Of a stretch of DNA of 64,000 nucleotides, positions 52,634-63,600 are shown piece after piece; positions within the stretch are counted from its first letter, which is position 1, and every line of letters starts with the position of its first letter. Under the pieces are notes generated by a model. It saw nothing but the letters and a program-made list of their open reading frames with translations. It was not told the origin of the DNA and made no database searches. Origin of the DNA: Streptomyces sp. NBC_00250 (lineage in GTDB: Bacteria > Actinomycetota > Actinomycetes > Streptomycetales > Streptomycetaceae); contig NZ_CP108088.1 of assembly GCF_036192275.1 (NCBI RefSeq), positions 9,038,001 through 9,102,000 of the forward strand, in the 5' to 3' direction. The translations under genes were made by a program, and so were the position numbers.

Positions 52634-52839
52634 GAGCGGGGGGCCTGTGGATCGGGACCTTGCCGGGGCATGAAGGCCTCCAAGTAGATGTTCGCGAATC
52701 TCGACGATCGCAGGCTCGGCGCTCGTCAGGAATCAATGCGCCCGAAAGTCACAACAAGGGGAGTTTACATACCCAGATAACCGCCACTGGCACGGAAAAG
52801 CGCAACAATCGGACTGTTTGCACCACTTCCGTCAAGCGA

Positions 52840-52869
52840 TTGAGCCGCCATTGAACATTTGGATGTAAT
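52840..52869 (+). promoter_or_regulatory. Candidate sigma-70-type promoter
   Basis: TTGAGC (52840) and TGTAAT (52864) are separated by 18 bp in a locally A/T-richer stretch. No clear gene follows before the IS at 53032, so the site may be an orphan left by the insertion. Confidence 0.3.
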
Positions 52870-53039
52870 GGAGGGATCAGGTAGCCGAGCTGAAGGGCGG
52901 ACCAGTGCACGGCATGGCTACGCGTAACATCCGCGGACGGTCGCGATGCAGAGGCGAACGCTGGATGGAGCCGCGTAGAGGGGTGGGGCATCAACCCCTC
53001 CAACTACGTTGCGACAGCACCGGAGATTACGGAGCCTTT

Positions 53040-53789
53040 TCAGCGTTGACGCTCCAGGGTGAGGATGGCTGCGGCGATGGCGGTCATGCGGTTGGGGCTG
53101 CAGCGGGCCCGGCGGAAGATTCGCCAGGACTTCAGCCTCGCGATGCTCCGTTCGACCGGTGCCCGTGCCGCTGACAGCGTCCGGTTGATCGTCTGCTGAG
53201 TCGCGGTGAGGCTCCGGCCGGGGAGCCGCCTGATCGGTGTGGTCACCCAGGGGCCCGCGCCAATGTAGGCGCGGTCGGCGAGGACGGGAACGCCCTGGCG
53301 TTCGCAGATCCGGATGATGCGGTGGGTGCGGGCCGCGGTCAGGTCATGGGTGCGGCCGGGCAGCGCGGGCGAGATCCACAACAGCTTGCCCGCAGGGTCG
53401 GCGACGACCTGCACGTTCACGCCGTGACGGCGGTGCTTCTGGGAGAAGTCGGCCCGGCTGTCGCCGACGCGGTCGCATTCGGCGAGGGTCCCGTCGAGCA
53501 GGACGTGATCAGGATCGGCCTCCCTGAGGACGCGCAGCAGGCCGGGCGCCCTGTGGGACAGGTGCTCGACGACGGCTTTGACGTAGGCGTGGGCGGTGCC
53601 GACGGATATGTCGAAGCCGGCGGCGGTCTGCGCGAGTGTGTCGTGGCGGCGAAGGTAGATCAGGCCGACGAGGGCACGCTGGTGGGGCGGGAGCTTGCAG
53701 CGGCGGTCAACCTCACGGGTGACGATGAGCATGGATGCCCACTCGACCAGGGCGTGCGGCAGGTCGAGTGCGGCAGGATAGGGAACCAA
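53040..53789 (-). CDS. Intact DDE_Tnp_4-type transposase
   Basis: A 249-residue transposase. HTH part: [37 protein letters not shown]. Catalytic blocks: [20 protein letters not shown] (first D), [35 protein letters not shown] (second D), and [20 protein letters not shown] (E). The start is TTG 53789, with AGGAG in the 3' arm of a leader hairpin (53787-53852), so expression should be low. No frameshift, so it may be active. A relic of a related copy lies at 54541-54837. Confidence 0.9.
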   Translation of the reverse strand: MVPYPAALDLPHALVEWASMLIVTREVDRRCKLPPHQRALVGLIYLRRHDTLAQTAAGFDISVGTAHAYVKAVVEHLSHRAPGLLRVLREADPDHVLLDGTLAECDRVGDSRADFSQKHRRHGVNVQVVADPAGKLLWISPALPGRTHDLTAARTHRIIRICERQGVPVLADRAYIGAGPWVTTPIRRLPGRSLTATQQTINRTLSAARAPVERSIARLKSWRIFRRARCSPNRMTAIAAAILTLERQR

Positions 53790-53852
53790 CGAGGCTCCTG
53801 CGCTGGTGAGTTGAGACGTCGAACCTCTCTCTCAACGGCACAGGAGCCTCGT
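53787..53852 (-). promoter_or_regulatory. Leader hairpin masking the transposase ribosome binding site
   Basis: ACGAGGCTCCTG (53789-53800) is the exact reverse complement of CAGGAGCCTCGT (53841-53852). On the transcribed minus strand, the AGGAG Shine-Dalgarno and the first base of the TTG start lie in the 3' arm. An inner pairing, GTTGAGA with TCTCAAC, adds stability. Confidence 0.7.
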
Positions 53853-53973
53853 GCGTTGCGGAACCTCCGCCCGTCACCCGATCAGTGGCCGCTCTGAAAA
53901 GCTCACTGTGTCGCGCTCGCCTGCAGCAGGTGGTTCATGGTCCGGGACTCTCTAGGCCACGTCGAACGAGGGG

Positions 53974-54003
53974 AAGGGTCCGCCAGCAAGCTGGCGGACC
54001 CTT
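53974..54003. terminator. Strong bidirectional hairpin
   Basis: AAGGGTCCGCCAGC and its exact complement GCTGGCGGACCCTT are separated by 2 nt, a 14-bp stem. It stands between the IS and the membrane-protein gene. Confidence 0.75.
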
Positions 54004-54118
54004 CATGCAAGAGCGAGTCGGCAATCCCGGGGGATGATTCCTTGGAACCCCGACTATGCCATTCGCCTTTCGAGCCCAGCGGATGTTGGCCCACCTAGCC
54101 CGAGGCGGTGAGGTGTCC

Positions 54119-54478
54119 TCAGCCGTCGAGCAGATCGACGGTGAGGAATCCAGTTACGACCACAACGACGAGCAGCCGCAGTGCGATGAGCCCGTCGCCG
54201 GTCAGCCGGACGTTGGACTTCCGGGAGATTCTGAGAAGCCGGGTGAGGCCGATGGAGGCGAGGGCGCCAACCGCGAGCCAGGCCAGCTGCGCCTGGCCGC
54301 GCGGCTGTCCCGCGGCGCTGGGGTCGAGGTCGTACGACTCCATGTACATCGCTAGGGACAGCAGTAGCCAGCACAACGACAACATTGCCGTGACGGCGGA
54401 CTCCGCAATGGCGAACACGAGTCGGCCAGTGCTGCGGCCAGCCTCCACCCCGGGGAGGCGAATGCGTGCGCTAATCAT
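54119..54478 (-). CDS. Small membrane protein
   Basis: A 119-residue protein starting ATG 54478 (the frame extends to 54823, but that part overlaps a transposase relic). Three hydrophobic segments: LVFAIAESAVTAMLSLCWLL LSLAMYM, AQLAWLAVGALASIGLTRLL and LIALRLLVVVVVTGFLTVDL. The N-terminus is basic. No family recognised; topology suggests an integral membrane protein with short loops. Confidence 0.6.
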   Translation of the reverse strand: MISARIRLPGVEAGRSTGRLVFAIAESAVTAMLSLCWLLLSLAMYMESYDLDPSAAGQPRGQAQLAWLAVGALASIGLTRLLRISRKSNVRLTGDGLIALRLLVVVVVTGFLTVDLLDG

Positions 54479-54540
54479 TGAGACGAATGCTCCCCACTTG
54501 GCGTTTGACCTGAGCTTATGCTGCGTTACGAGCTGCCGCG

Positions 54541-54837
54541 GCGCACCTACCGCATCATCCGGATCTGTGAACGCCAGGGCGTCCCGATCCTCGCCGGCCG
54601 CGCCTCCCAGGGCGCCGGCCCCTGGGTCACCACCGGCCTCAAACTGCCACTGGGGTGAACTCACCCTGACCCAGCGCACCGCCAACCGGGCCCTGGCCGC
54701 GGCACGAGCACTGGTCGAACCCGGCATGGCACAGCTGAAGTCATTCAGATCTTCCGCAGATCCCGCATCCGCCCCAACCGCATGATCGTCATCACCAAGG
54801 TCGTCCTCACTCTGGAGAGGCAACGCTGAAAAGGCCT
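54541..54837 (+). pseudogene. 3' relic of a transposase related to 53040-53789
   Basis: [64 protein letters not shown] and NRMIVITKVVLTLERQR match the second half of the intact transposase in order, with one frame change near 54655 and another near 54750. It ends QR-stop followed by CGCTGAAAAGGCCT (54824-54837), the same IS end. Confidence 0.75.
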
Positions 54838-54865
54838 AGTGGGACCGTGATCGGCTGCTGCTCGC

Positions 54866-55584
54866 CTATCGGCCGAGGGCAAGGTTGTGCAGCCGGACGA
54901 TTCCACTGATCGCGTGATGGGCGCCGTCGCCCTTCAAGCGGCAGTCGCGGAGGATCTTCCAGGTCTTAATGCGGGCGAAGGCGTGCTCGACACGGGCGCG
55001 GACCTGGCGGTGGGAGGTGTTGTGCTCTTCCTTCCAGGCCGGAAGTTCTCGTTGTCCGCGCTCGTGGCGGTGCGGCCGACACCGTCCTTGGCTCCGGACA
55101 GTTCCCATGCCTTGCAGTCGTTGCGGTTGCCGGGCAACGGCCGTCCGACCACGACGATGCGTCGGGTATCGGCGTCGATGACGACCTGGTGGTTGGTGGA
55201 GTAGCGGTAGTTCTTCGACCGCTCGGCCACGGTGTGGTCGCGGGTGGGGACCAGGGTTCCGTCCACGATGAGCACGGTGTCCTTACGGAACCGCCTACGG
55301 GGCTGGAGCGCGAGCAGGGGACCGAGGTGGCTGACGATGCGGTCGGCCGCGGACTTTGAGACGCCGAACAGCGGTGCGAGCTGCCGCAGCGTCAAGTTGG
55401 TGCGCCAGTACGTCGTGACCAGCAGCACCCGGTCCTCCAGCGGCAGGCTCCACGGCCGGCCCCTGCGGACCGCGTCAGCTCCTTCATGCCGCAGCTGTGT
55501 CACCAACGTGCCGAAACAACGGGGGCTCAACCCGGCGAACGGGACTATCCAGGACGGCTGCGACGCCGTGATCACACCAACCAC
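54866..55584 (-). pseudogene. HTH-DDE_Tnp_4 transposase with central deletion and frameshift
   Basis: From 55584 the frame encodes an HTH domain (YWRTNLTLRQLAPLFGVSKS AADRIVSHLGPLL) and the catalytic part KDTVLIVDGTLVPTRDHTVA, NYRYSTNHQVVIDADTRRIV, PGNRNDCKAWELSGAKDGVG. Then the frame shifts to HERGQRELPAWKEEHNTSHR QVRARVEHAFARIKTWKILR and ends at 54866. A short block containing the second catalytic Asp is missing between the halves. Confidence 0.8.
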
Positions 55585-55630
55585 GGCGGGAGCCTCACAC
55601 GGTTCCCGCCGTGGCTGGTGTTCTGATCAC
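55567..55630 (-). promoter_or_regulatory. Leader hairpin spanning the transposase start
   Basis: GTGATCACACCAACCACGGC with GGGA pairs with a matching segment at 55604-55630 with a few bulges. The putative GTG start (55584) is inside the stem, a second case of a structured transposase leader in this window. Confidence 0.55.
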
Positions 55631-56046
55631 TTGCTGGACAGGTGGAGATCTCCGGACCAGGTCTCACACCGGACACGGCCAGAGCCGAAGGAGATCTCCA
55701 GTGCGAGCCGCCCGCTGTCCGGGGCACCCTCTTCGCTGACTGCCAGTACCGTCTCGCCGAGGTGATCCACGAACGGTGTCTCGCCGTTGATCGGCGCTAC
55801 CTCGACGCGACCTGACTCCGCCATGTCGTATCCCACGAAGGGGGCCGACGTCTTCACGATCAGGCACCAGTCCGAACCGCTCGTGATGTGCGTGGCGAAC
55901 GCATCACTGTTGATCAGCCACACGCCCAGCGGGCCGGACGGAGCCTCCGAGTCGTACAGATGCCACGAAGCCACCACTTGCTCAAGCCTCCGCCCGACCA
56001 GGTAATCAGGACGGACACCGGCCCCGTGCAACGGGCACTCGCTCAC
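55627..56046 (-). CDS. Hypothetical protein with the DYLVGRRLE repeat
   Basis: A 139-residue soluble protein starting ATG 56046. Beta-strand-like segments (GPLGVWLINSDAFATHITSG SDWCLIVKTSAPFVGYDMAE, RLALEISFGSGRVRCETWSG DLHL) follow a short N-terminal helix VRPDYLVGRRLEQVVASWHL. The DNA for that helix recurs in part at 15931-15970 and 5723-5751, so the gene belongs to a family with broken relatives in this window. Function unknown. Confidence 0.7.
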   Translation of the reverse strand: MSECPLHGAGVRPDYLVGRRLEQVVASWHLYDSEAPSGPLGVWLINSDAFATHITSGSDWCLIVKTSAPFVGYDMAESGRVEVAPINGETPFVDHLGETVLAVSEEGAPDSGRLALEISFGSGRVRCETWSGDLHLSSK

Positions 56047-56150
56047 CCTCCTCGACTCGTCCCAACGACCGTACCGTCAGGCAGAGCCCCAGCTCACGCC
56101 CTTATACGGGACAAGCCTTAGGCATGCGGAGCGCAGGGAGGGCAGGGGAC

Positions 56151-56480
56151 ATGCCGAACGAACGCCTACGAGTCGCCATGACAGCCGGCGGTTGGACACA
56201 TGCAACTCTCGCTGATATCACGGGCGTTGACCAGAAGAGCGTTGAACGATGGGTGAACCAGGACTTCCGGCACACGCCCCGCAGGACGGCTGGCACTCCG
56301 TCCGGCGCGCGGCGGGTCCCTCAGGCGGACGATGGGACCCGAGCCCGCCCGGGAAGCCGTCGCACGTTGCGCTGGGCAGGCGCCTGGCTGGACCGTTTCT
56401 CCGCGACACGTCTGCGTCGAGTTGCCATTGCCACATGGCAAACAGTTCCTTGCAATGACTTGAACTGCTGTGGCGTTCGT
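56151..56480 (+). pseudogene. XRE-like regulator, N-terminal relic
   Basis: From ATG 56151: PNERLRVAMTAGGWTHATLA DITGVDQKSVERWVNQ is the helix-turn-helix of Streptomyces XRE-like regulators. After about 45 codons the frame becomes Arg/Pro-rich and unlike the family, indicating frameshift and truncation. Confidence 0.6.
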
Positions 56481-56720
56481 CACTTCAAATTAGGGCGTGT
56501 GTCCGATTCGTGTGTGGCAGTCGGCATGAGATGTCTGATCTGCGCCCCCGCCGTGACGGCATCTGTGCAGGTCAGGGACGTTGACAGCGGGAAGGTCGCG
56601 GCATTGGATCCCTGACACAGGAAGATCACATTTGGCTTTTGATCTTCACTTCACATGCATGTGGGTCACATGTCATGCCGGACCGTGCGCGTGCGCGCCC
56701 GGTGTAGCTGCGGGTGGGGA

Positions 56721-59700
56721 ATGAACGTGAGATCGGGGCGCGCTTGGCGTGCCCGTGGACGAGGGCGTGCGCTCGCCCTTGCGGCGGCTGCCTTGCTTCT
56801 GACGAGTGTCACGCCGACGCTGACTGCCGGTCCCGCTTTGGCGGATGAAACTCCAGCGCTTGCCCTGACGGAGTCGGAGCAGGCGTTGAAGGAGGCGGCG
56901 GATTCCGGGACCCGGGTGGAGGTGGTGGGAGAGCGGACGGAGCGGGATACCGTGTTCGCTAACCCTGACGGCGCCACCTTTACGCTGGAGTCGTCGATCG
57001 TCCCGGTCCGTGTGAACGCCGACAACGGGTGGGTGACGCCCGATGCGACGCTGGAGCGCCGCGAGGACGGCTCGATCGGCCCGAAAGCCTCGGTGGTCGA
57101 CGTCGCCTTCTCAGCTGGCGGCGCGGGCCAGGATCTGGTGACGGTAGGTCAGGACGGGCAGATGGTGTCCATGGGATGGCCAGGCAGCCTGCCTGCGCCG
57201 CGTCTCGACGGCCCGCGGGCCGTCTACGAGAATGTCCTGCCGGACGTGAACCTGATTCTGACCGCGACGGTCGAGGGCTTCCAGCAGGTACTCGAGGTCG
57301 AGACTCCTGCGGCAGCCGCGCTTCCGGAGCTGAAGGAGATCGAATACGCCCTGAGCGCCGATGGCCTGAGCTTGCGTGAGGGCCGCTTCGGCAGCATGGA
57401 GGCGCTGGACGGCAACGGACAGGTTGTCTTCCGCTCGCCGACCGCCCGCATGTGGAATTCGGCTGGTGACGACATCGCCTCAGCCGCCTCGCCGACCGCC
57501 GGCTTGCAGCCGCAGAGCGTAGGCATGCTCGCCCTCGCCCCCGCTTCTGCGACGGAGGACCCCAGGGGCGAGGCGGACGAGCTCGTGGCGCCCCCGGGGG
57601 AGGGCGATCCACTCGGGGGCCCCGGAACCGGCGACGAGTCAGCGGTTATGGAGGTCCAGCTTGGACAGGACTCGCTCACCGTGACCCCGGACCCCGGCCT
57701 GATCGCGGCCACCGAGGCGGAGGACTTTCCCCTATACATCGACCCGTCTGTAGAGGTGGACCAGACCAAGCGCACGGTGCTGTCGTCCGACGGAGATGTC
57801 TTCTACGACTTCGCCAATGGCGAGAACGGCATGAGTGTCGGCAAGTGCGGCTCTGCCGTCATCAACGGAGTGTCGTACTACTGCGGCAGCGGCTACGTGA
57901 ACCGCATGTACTTTGAGTTTTCACCGTCTGCGCTCAGGGGCAAGCACGTCCTGGACGCCACCTTTCGCGTGACGGAGACCTGGTCGTTCTCCTGCGACTC
58001 CCGCTGGGTGGACCTCAAGCGCACCGACTGGATCTCTTCCGCCTCCAAGTGGCCCGGCCCCACCCCCCGGGACCACATGGGCGATCGTGATGTCTCAGCC
58101 GGTCGCGGCGACCTGTGTTCTCCTGCCCAGCCCCGCAAGCCGATCGAGTTCCACGACAACCCCGAAGAAACCGATGAAAACCTCGCTCCGACGGTCCGAG
58201 CCCTGGCTGATGGCACATACAACTCCCTCACCCTCATGCTCAGGGCGAAGGACGAGACGGACACGATCTCCTGGAAGCGGTTCAACAACGACGGCACGCT
58301 CGTGGCGACCTACATGAGCAAGCCAGCCGTACCGGGCGAGTATGGAGTGCTGAGCGGAGGCACGGTCCCGGTCTGCAACAAGACCGAACAGGGCGCCACC
58401 ATGATCTCGGACCCCACTCCCAGCCTGCTTGCAACGCCGCGCGCCGCTTCCGGCGCCGAGGCTCAGGCGATGCTGAGGGTCTACTACGACCTCGACTACA
58501 AGTCCGACGGCACATGGTACGACGCCCCGCCCCCGACAACCGGCTCTGTTGCGCCCACCGCAGGCCACGCCTCCTACGTATCCTCCGCGAAGGACTTCCC
58601 AACACAGACAAAGAACTGGAACTCCCCACTCAAGGAGAACACCCTCTACCGCTACACCGCCTACACGCACTCCTTCAAGGACACCTCCTACACCAGCTGG
58701 CTCAGCAGCAGCGGCACTCCCTGGTGTTACTTCAGGGTGGACACCACCGCCCCTGAGCCTCCGGTAGTGAAGTTCAATTCGGTGTACAAGGAGTGCCTCA
58801 CCGGTGGCGCCTGTGAGGTGTGGGGCGGGCCGGGCAAGGCCGGGTCGTTTACCTTCACTTACGGTGAGGGTGACAGTGGCAGCACTAACACGCACTACAT
58901 GTACCGTCTCTCCAGTAGCGTCGTATGGAGCGGCTGGAAGGCTGCGACGAACGGCTCGTACACCACAAACATTGCACCGCCCACGTCAGGATCCTTCGTC
59001 CTAAATGTGATGAGCCAGGACTCTTTGGGGCGTACCGGCTACACGGCGGTGAAGTTCCTGGTCCAGGAAGGAGCGGGCCCGGTTGGCCGCTGGGACTTCC
59101 ATGAGCCTTCAGGTGCGGCGCTTGATACTTCGACCAGCGACCCGGCGCTGAAGAACAACCTGACCCTTACTGCTTCAGGCGCGACGCGAAACGATCACGG
59201 TCGGCGCGGGGTAGTGACGGCTGCTGACAAAACGAAATCGCAGGACAAGGCGCTGGCTCTGACGAGATCGAGCCATGGCGCTGCTTCGTCCGCCAAGCGG
59301 GTGGTCGACACTCTGGGATCATTCACGGTGACTGCCTGGGCGCGGCTGGACTCGAATTCGAGCGTTGCAACGGTCCTTTCGCAGGACGGAACCATAAATG
59401 GCTCCTTCTACTTGGGGTACTGCACCGACTTGGACGACCAGGGGAAGGCGAATACCTGGTGCATCCGGCTGGCGGACTCCGATAAGGCGGGATCTTACTT
59501 CTCGCAGCGAGTCAATGCTGACAATCCGCCGCAGTTCAACACGTGGACTCATTTGGGTGTCACGGTAGATACGACTGAGATGACGCTCAGGTTCTACGTC
59601 AATGGTGTTCTGCAGGGCACTGATGACCTCACGGTCAACAGGTGGGCTTCCAACGGTGGGTTCCAGGTGGGGCGGGCGAAGTACAGCAGTGGCTACTCGG

Positions 59701-60518
59701 AATACTTCTCCGGAGAAATCGATGAAGTAGCCGTTTGGCAGTGGGAGCTGACTCCAGAGAACATGAAGAAGGAGGCTGGCAGGCTGGACAGCAGCAACTG
59801 GGCCTACACCGAACTGGTGGCTCAGTACCAGCCCGATGGCGGCTCCGGTACGTCACTGACGGACAACAGCGGATACGGCAATACGCTGACCATGTCTTCG
59901 GCGAGTTCGCTAAACGGTACGAGCATCGTCTTGGATGGTGTGGATGATTCCGGATCGACCTCCCGGCCGCTGGTGGATGACACCGGTTCCTTCACCGTTT
60001 CGACGACGGTGAAGGTGGACCGAGTGAAGGTGGATTCCATGCCTGACAATACGACGCATCTGCAAGTGCTGGGTCAGCAGACTGCCAATGGCTCTTCCTG
60101 GGGGATCTGGTTCCAGAAGACCGGAAAGATCCTCGAAGCGGTCGATGATCCTGAGGACGACCTGCCGCCGGTCGATGTGATGGTTCCGGCCGGGGTGTGG
60201 CACTTCGGGCGGCTGAATGCCGACGGCACTGTCGACGTCTCGGTGCGGAGCGAAAAGGCTATTGCTCTGGGGGATGAAGTGTCCCTGGTCGGTTCCTTCG
60301 ACGCCATCACCCGAAACATCCGTCTCTTCCAGGGCGGCGACAGCAAGGCGCAGGGCGATGAGCTGGCGTACCAGACCGAGCTCGGCTCCGGCTTCACGGT
60401 AGGCAAGGCATGGAATGGCGCGGCATGGGGGCGCTTCCTGCCTGGCGAGATCCGCGACATCCGCGTATGGGCAGGTGCGATGACCACCGAGGCGCAGGTC
60501 GAAACCGTCGTCGGCTAG
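56721..60518 (+). CDS. Large secreted LamG-domain protein
   Basis: A 1265-residue exported protein. I choose ATG 56721 (GTGGGGA upstream); the signal peptide spans about residues 1-42 (GRALALAAAALLLTSVTPTL TAGPALA). The N-terminal third is beta-rich with acidic/Pro linkers and recalls the conserved front part of actinobacterial DNRLRE/LamG proteins (VKRTV-like VEVDQTKRTVLSSDGDVFYD, RMYFEFSPSALRGKHVLDAT). The last 450 residues hold two LamG/concanavalin-like jellyroll modules (VVDTLGSFTVTAWARLDSNS, PLVDDTGSFTVSTTVKVD). It probably binds carbohydrate or cell surface and accompanies the Rhs protein encoded 151 bp downstream. Confidence 0.85.
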   Translation: MNVRSGRAWRARGRGRALALAAAALLLTSVTPTLTAGPALADETPALALTESEQALKEAADSGTRVEVVGERTERDTVFANPDGATFTLESSIVPVRVNADNGWVTPDATLERREDGSIGPKASVVDVAFSAGGAGQDLVTVGQDGQMVSMGWPGSLPAPRLDGPRAVYENVLPDVNLILTATVEGFQQVLEVETPAAAALPELKEIEYALSADGLSLREGRFGSMEALDGNGQVVFRSPTARMWNSAGDDIASAASPTAGLQPQSVGMLALAPASATEDPRGEADELVAPPGEGDPLGGPGTGDESAVMEVQLGQDSLTVTPDPGLIAATEAEDFPLYIDPSVEVDQTKRTVLSSDGDVFYDFANGENGMSVGKCGSAVINGVSYYCGSGYVNRMYFEFSPSALRGKHVLDATFRVTETWSFSCDSRWVDLKRTDWISSASKWPGPTPRDHMGDRDVSAGRGDLCSPAQPRKPIEFHDNPEETDENLAPTVRALADGTYNSLTLMLRAKDETDTISWKRFNNDGTLVATYMSKPAVPGEYGVLSGGTVPVCNKTEQGATMISDPTPSLLATPRAASGAEAQAMLRVYYDLDYKSDGTWYDAPPPTTGSVAPTAGHASYVSSAKDFPTQTKNWNSPLKENTLYRYTAYTHSFKDTSYTSWLSSSGTPWCYFRVDTTAPEPPVVKFNSVYKECLTGGACEVWGGPGKAGSFTFTYGEGDSGSTNTHYMYRLSSSVVWSGWKAATNGSYTTNIAPPTSGSFVLNVMSQDSLGRTGYTAVKFLVQEGAGPVGRWDFHEPSGAALDTSTSDPALKNNLTLTASGATRNDHGRRGVVTAADKTKSQDKALALTRSSHGAASSAKRVVDTLGSFTVTAWARLDSNSSVATVLSQDGTINGSFYLGYCTDLDDQGKANTWCIRLADSDKAGSYFSQRVNADNPPQFNTWTHLGVTVDTTEMTLRFYVNGVLQGTDDLTVNRWASNGGFQVGRAKYSSGYSEYFSGEIDEVAVWQWELTPENMKKEAGRLDSSNWAYTELVAQYQPDGGSGTSLTDNSGYGNTLTMSSASSLNGTSIVLDGVDDSGSTSRPLVDDTGSFTVSTTVKVDRVKVDSMPDNTTHLQVLGQQTANGSSWGIWFQKTGKILEAVDDPEDDLPPVDVMVPAGVWHFGRLNADGTVDVSVRSEKAIALGDEVSLVGSFDAITRNIRLFQGGDSKAQGDELAYQTELGSGFTVGKAWNGAAWGRFLPGEIRDIRVWAGAMTTEAQVETVVG

Positions 60519-60669
60519 TCCCCCTTCGGCACCCCCAAACGGCGGCATGGGGCGGAGGACGGGCCGGCCTCCGCCCCACCCAGCCTGATTGTGTCTGCGC
60601 CGGTCCGTGTGCCGGCCCGGCATACACCTTTTGTTTCCTTCCTTTCGGATCGTGAGGAGTTACTTCGTC

Positions 60670-63600
60670 GTGTCCAGACGTGTGCGTCTGCGGAGACGTC
60701 AAGGCGCCGTGGTTGGCGCCCTGACACTCGCCCTGTCCATACCCACCCCCCTGAATCCGCTGACACATGCCGCGGATCTCCCAGGCCGTCCTGAGCTTCC
60801 GCCGTCCGCACCAGTGAAGGTGTATGCGGTCAAGGAACCAGGTGCGAAGAAGGAACGCGCTCAGGTCAGCCAGGAGAAGGCAGCCAACCGCGCGCTGTCT
60901 ACTCAAGCCGAACGGGAGCGCGGCCACAGTAGATGGCCGAAGGCCCAGACCCGCATTGCGCCACTGCACAAGGCACCTACGTCCCACAGCAGCTACCTGG
61001 TGACCGTCCGCGGAGGCCAGGGCACCGAGCACACGCAGCTGGTCGAGCAGCCCGCGTCCGGCACGGCGACGGTGAAGGTCCTCGACCAGGCCACCGCCCG
61101 GGAAGCCGGTATCACTGGTGTGCTGTTCACCGTGGCGGCCCAGAAGCCCGGTGCGGCGGAAGTCGCGATCGACTACAGCTCTTTCGGCTCGGCTATCGGC
61201 GGTGCCTGGGCCACCCGTCTGGGTGTGCTGTCGCTGCCGGCCTGCGCGTTGACCACTCCGGCGAAAGCGGAGTGCCGTGAGGCCACGGCCATCATGTCGG
61301 ACAACGACACCACGGCCCAGACCGTCACCGCCCCCCTGGACCACGTCGGGAACGCCCCGAGAGTCTTCGCTCTCGCGGCGACTACCACCGGAGGCTCGGA
61401 CAAGGGATCGGGCGACTACAAGGCGACCCCGCTGTCCAGCTCCTCCTCTTGGGAAGCCGGGGGTTCCTCCGGCTCGTTCACCTGGTCCTACCCTCTCACC
61501 CTGCCACCTGCGGCTGCCGGGCCCGTGCCGTCCCTCGGTCTGTCCTACGATTCCGGCAGCATCGACGGCCGCACCGCGAACACCAACAACCAGGGTTCCC
61601 TGGTCGGTGAGGGCTTCGACCTGACCTCTTCGTACATCGAGCGCAAGTACGGCTCGTGCGACGACGACGGCCAGGACGGCAAGAACGACCAGTGCTGGAA
61701 GTACGACAACGCCTCGCTCGTCCTCAACGGCAAGGCCACCGAACTCGTCAAGGATGACACCACCGGTCAGTGGCGCCTGAAGAACGACGACGCCTCCCAG
61801 GTCATCCACGCCACCGGCGCCGACAACGATGACGACGGCGACTCCAGCACGAACGGTGATGGCGCTGGCGAGTACTGGAAGGTCATCACTGGTGGCGGCA
61901 CCACCTACACGTTCGGCCTGAACAAGCTCGAAGGTGCCGGCAGCGAGCGCACCAACTCGGTCTGGACCGTCCCCGTCTTCGGCGACGACTCCGGCGAACC
62001 CGGATACTCCGCCAGCACTACGTTCTCCGGCCGGGCCAAGAAGCAGGCGTGGCGCTGGAACCTGGACCTCGTCGAGGACATCCACTCCAACGCCTCCACC
62101 TACTGGTACAAGGCCGACACCAACTACTACGCCAAGAACGGCGACAAGACCGACCTCGCTCCCTACACCCGTAGCGGCGCCCTCGAAGAGATCCGCTACG
62201 GCCAGCGCTCCGACACCCTGTTCACCGGCACCCCCTCCGGCAAGGTGACCTTCGGCTACGGCGAACGCTGCAAGGACCTCGGCGGCGGCTGCGACTCCCT
62301 GACAGAGGACACGGCAAAGAACTGGCCCGACGTCCCCTTCGACTCGATCTGCACCGCGAGCGAGACCGAATGCAAGGCCACCGGCCCGGCATTCTTCACC
62401 CGCAAGCTGCTCAAGACCGTCGACACGTACATCTGGTCCACTGCCGCTGAGCCTGACGCCTTCAAGCCCGTCGACTCCTACACGCTGACCCACGACGTCT
62501 TCGACGGGCAGGACATCGGCAACAGCTCCGACCAGGTCTGGACTCTGACCGGCCTGAAGCGCACGGGCAAGAACGGCACTGCGATCAGCCTGCCGACCAT
62601 CGGCTTCACCTACCACCAGCGCCCCAACCGCGTCGACGGCGGCGCAGATGATGCCGTTCCGCTGACCCGACCGCGTGTCTCGACGATCACGTCCGAGACC
62701 GGCGCAATCACCACCGTCGCCTACTCCTCACCGGAGTGCGTCCGCGGCTCGAAGATGCCTGCTGCCGAGGACAACAACAACCTCTCCTGCTACCCGGTGT
62801 ACTGGCCCGTCAAAGGCGGTGATCCCGAGCTGGACTGGTTCCACAAGTACCGGGTCATCGCCGTCAACACCGCAGACCCGGCCGGACTCAACCCCGCGGT
62901 GCAGAACGCCTACACCTACGAGGACCCCGCCTGGCACTACAACGACGACCCCTTCACCAAGGAGAAGCACCGCACCTGGTCATCGTGGCGCGGCTACCAG
63001 AAGGTGACCTCGTACACCGGAGCCGTCGGAGCCACCCGCTCCAAGACCGTCAGCGTCTACATGCAGGGCATGGACGGCGACCGCCTCAAGACCAAGGACG
63101 CCAGCGGCAACCCGCTGACCCGCACCGCCACCGTCACCGGAATCGACATCGACAACGTCTCCGGCAGCACCGGCGACGAGGTGCTCATCGAGGACCTCGT
63201 CGACCGTGAACAGTACGCGGGCCAGCTCCGCCAGAAGATCACCTACGACAGCGCACTCGCCGTCAGCAACACGGTCAACAACCTCTGGTACAAGCAGACC
63301 GCCAGCCAGCAGAAGTCCTACGCCAGCATCACAGCGGGCTACGTCCGCACAGCTCGGACATACGCCAACACCTACCTGACCGCCACCAAGAAGTGGCGCA
63401 CAACCGTCAACACCCACACCTACGACGCCTACGGCATGGTCACGAACACTGAACACCACGGTGACTGGGCGATCGCAGGCGACGAGAACTGCACCCGCAC
63501 CTGGTACGCACGCAACGACGCCAAGGGTCTGACCAACCTGGTCTCCCGCACCCGCTTGGTCGGCAAGGCGTGCAAGGTCACCGACGACCAGCTGAAGATG

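Larger units (their letters stand above)
52314..53031. other. Intergenic region with a large palindrome and possible promoter
   Basis: About 720 bp. It holds the 140-bp imperfect palindrome described separately (52492-52633) and a relatively A/T-richer segment 52740-52900. No intact gene is supported. Confidence 0.45.
53032..53904. mobile_element. IS5-type element with short inverted ends
   Basis: GAGCCTTTTCAGCG at 53032-53045 faces GCTCTGAAAAGCTC at 53891-53904, an imperfect inverted repeat (GAGC.TTTTCAG). The intact transposase lies between, and its stop codon falls inside the left repeat. No clear target duplication was seen. Confidence 0.7.

Noticed and set aside
52905..53174. Small plus-strand ORF after the candidate promoter
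   Set aside because: It runs into the IS left end and its composition is not protein-like.
60394..62616. 740-codon open frame on the minus strand opposite the LamG/Rhs genes
   Set aside because: It is antisense to two clear secreted-protein genes, is very rich in Val/Gly/Ala, and shows no motif. It reflects GC-driven lack of stop codons.
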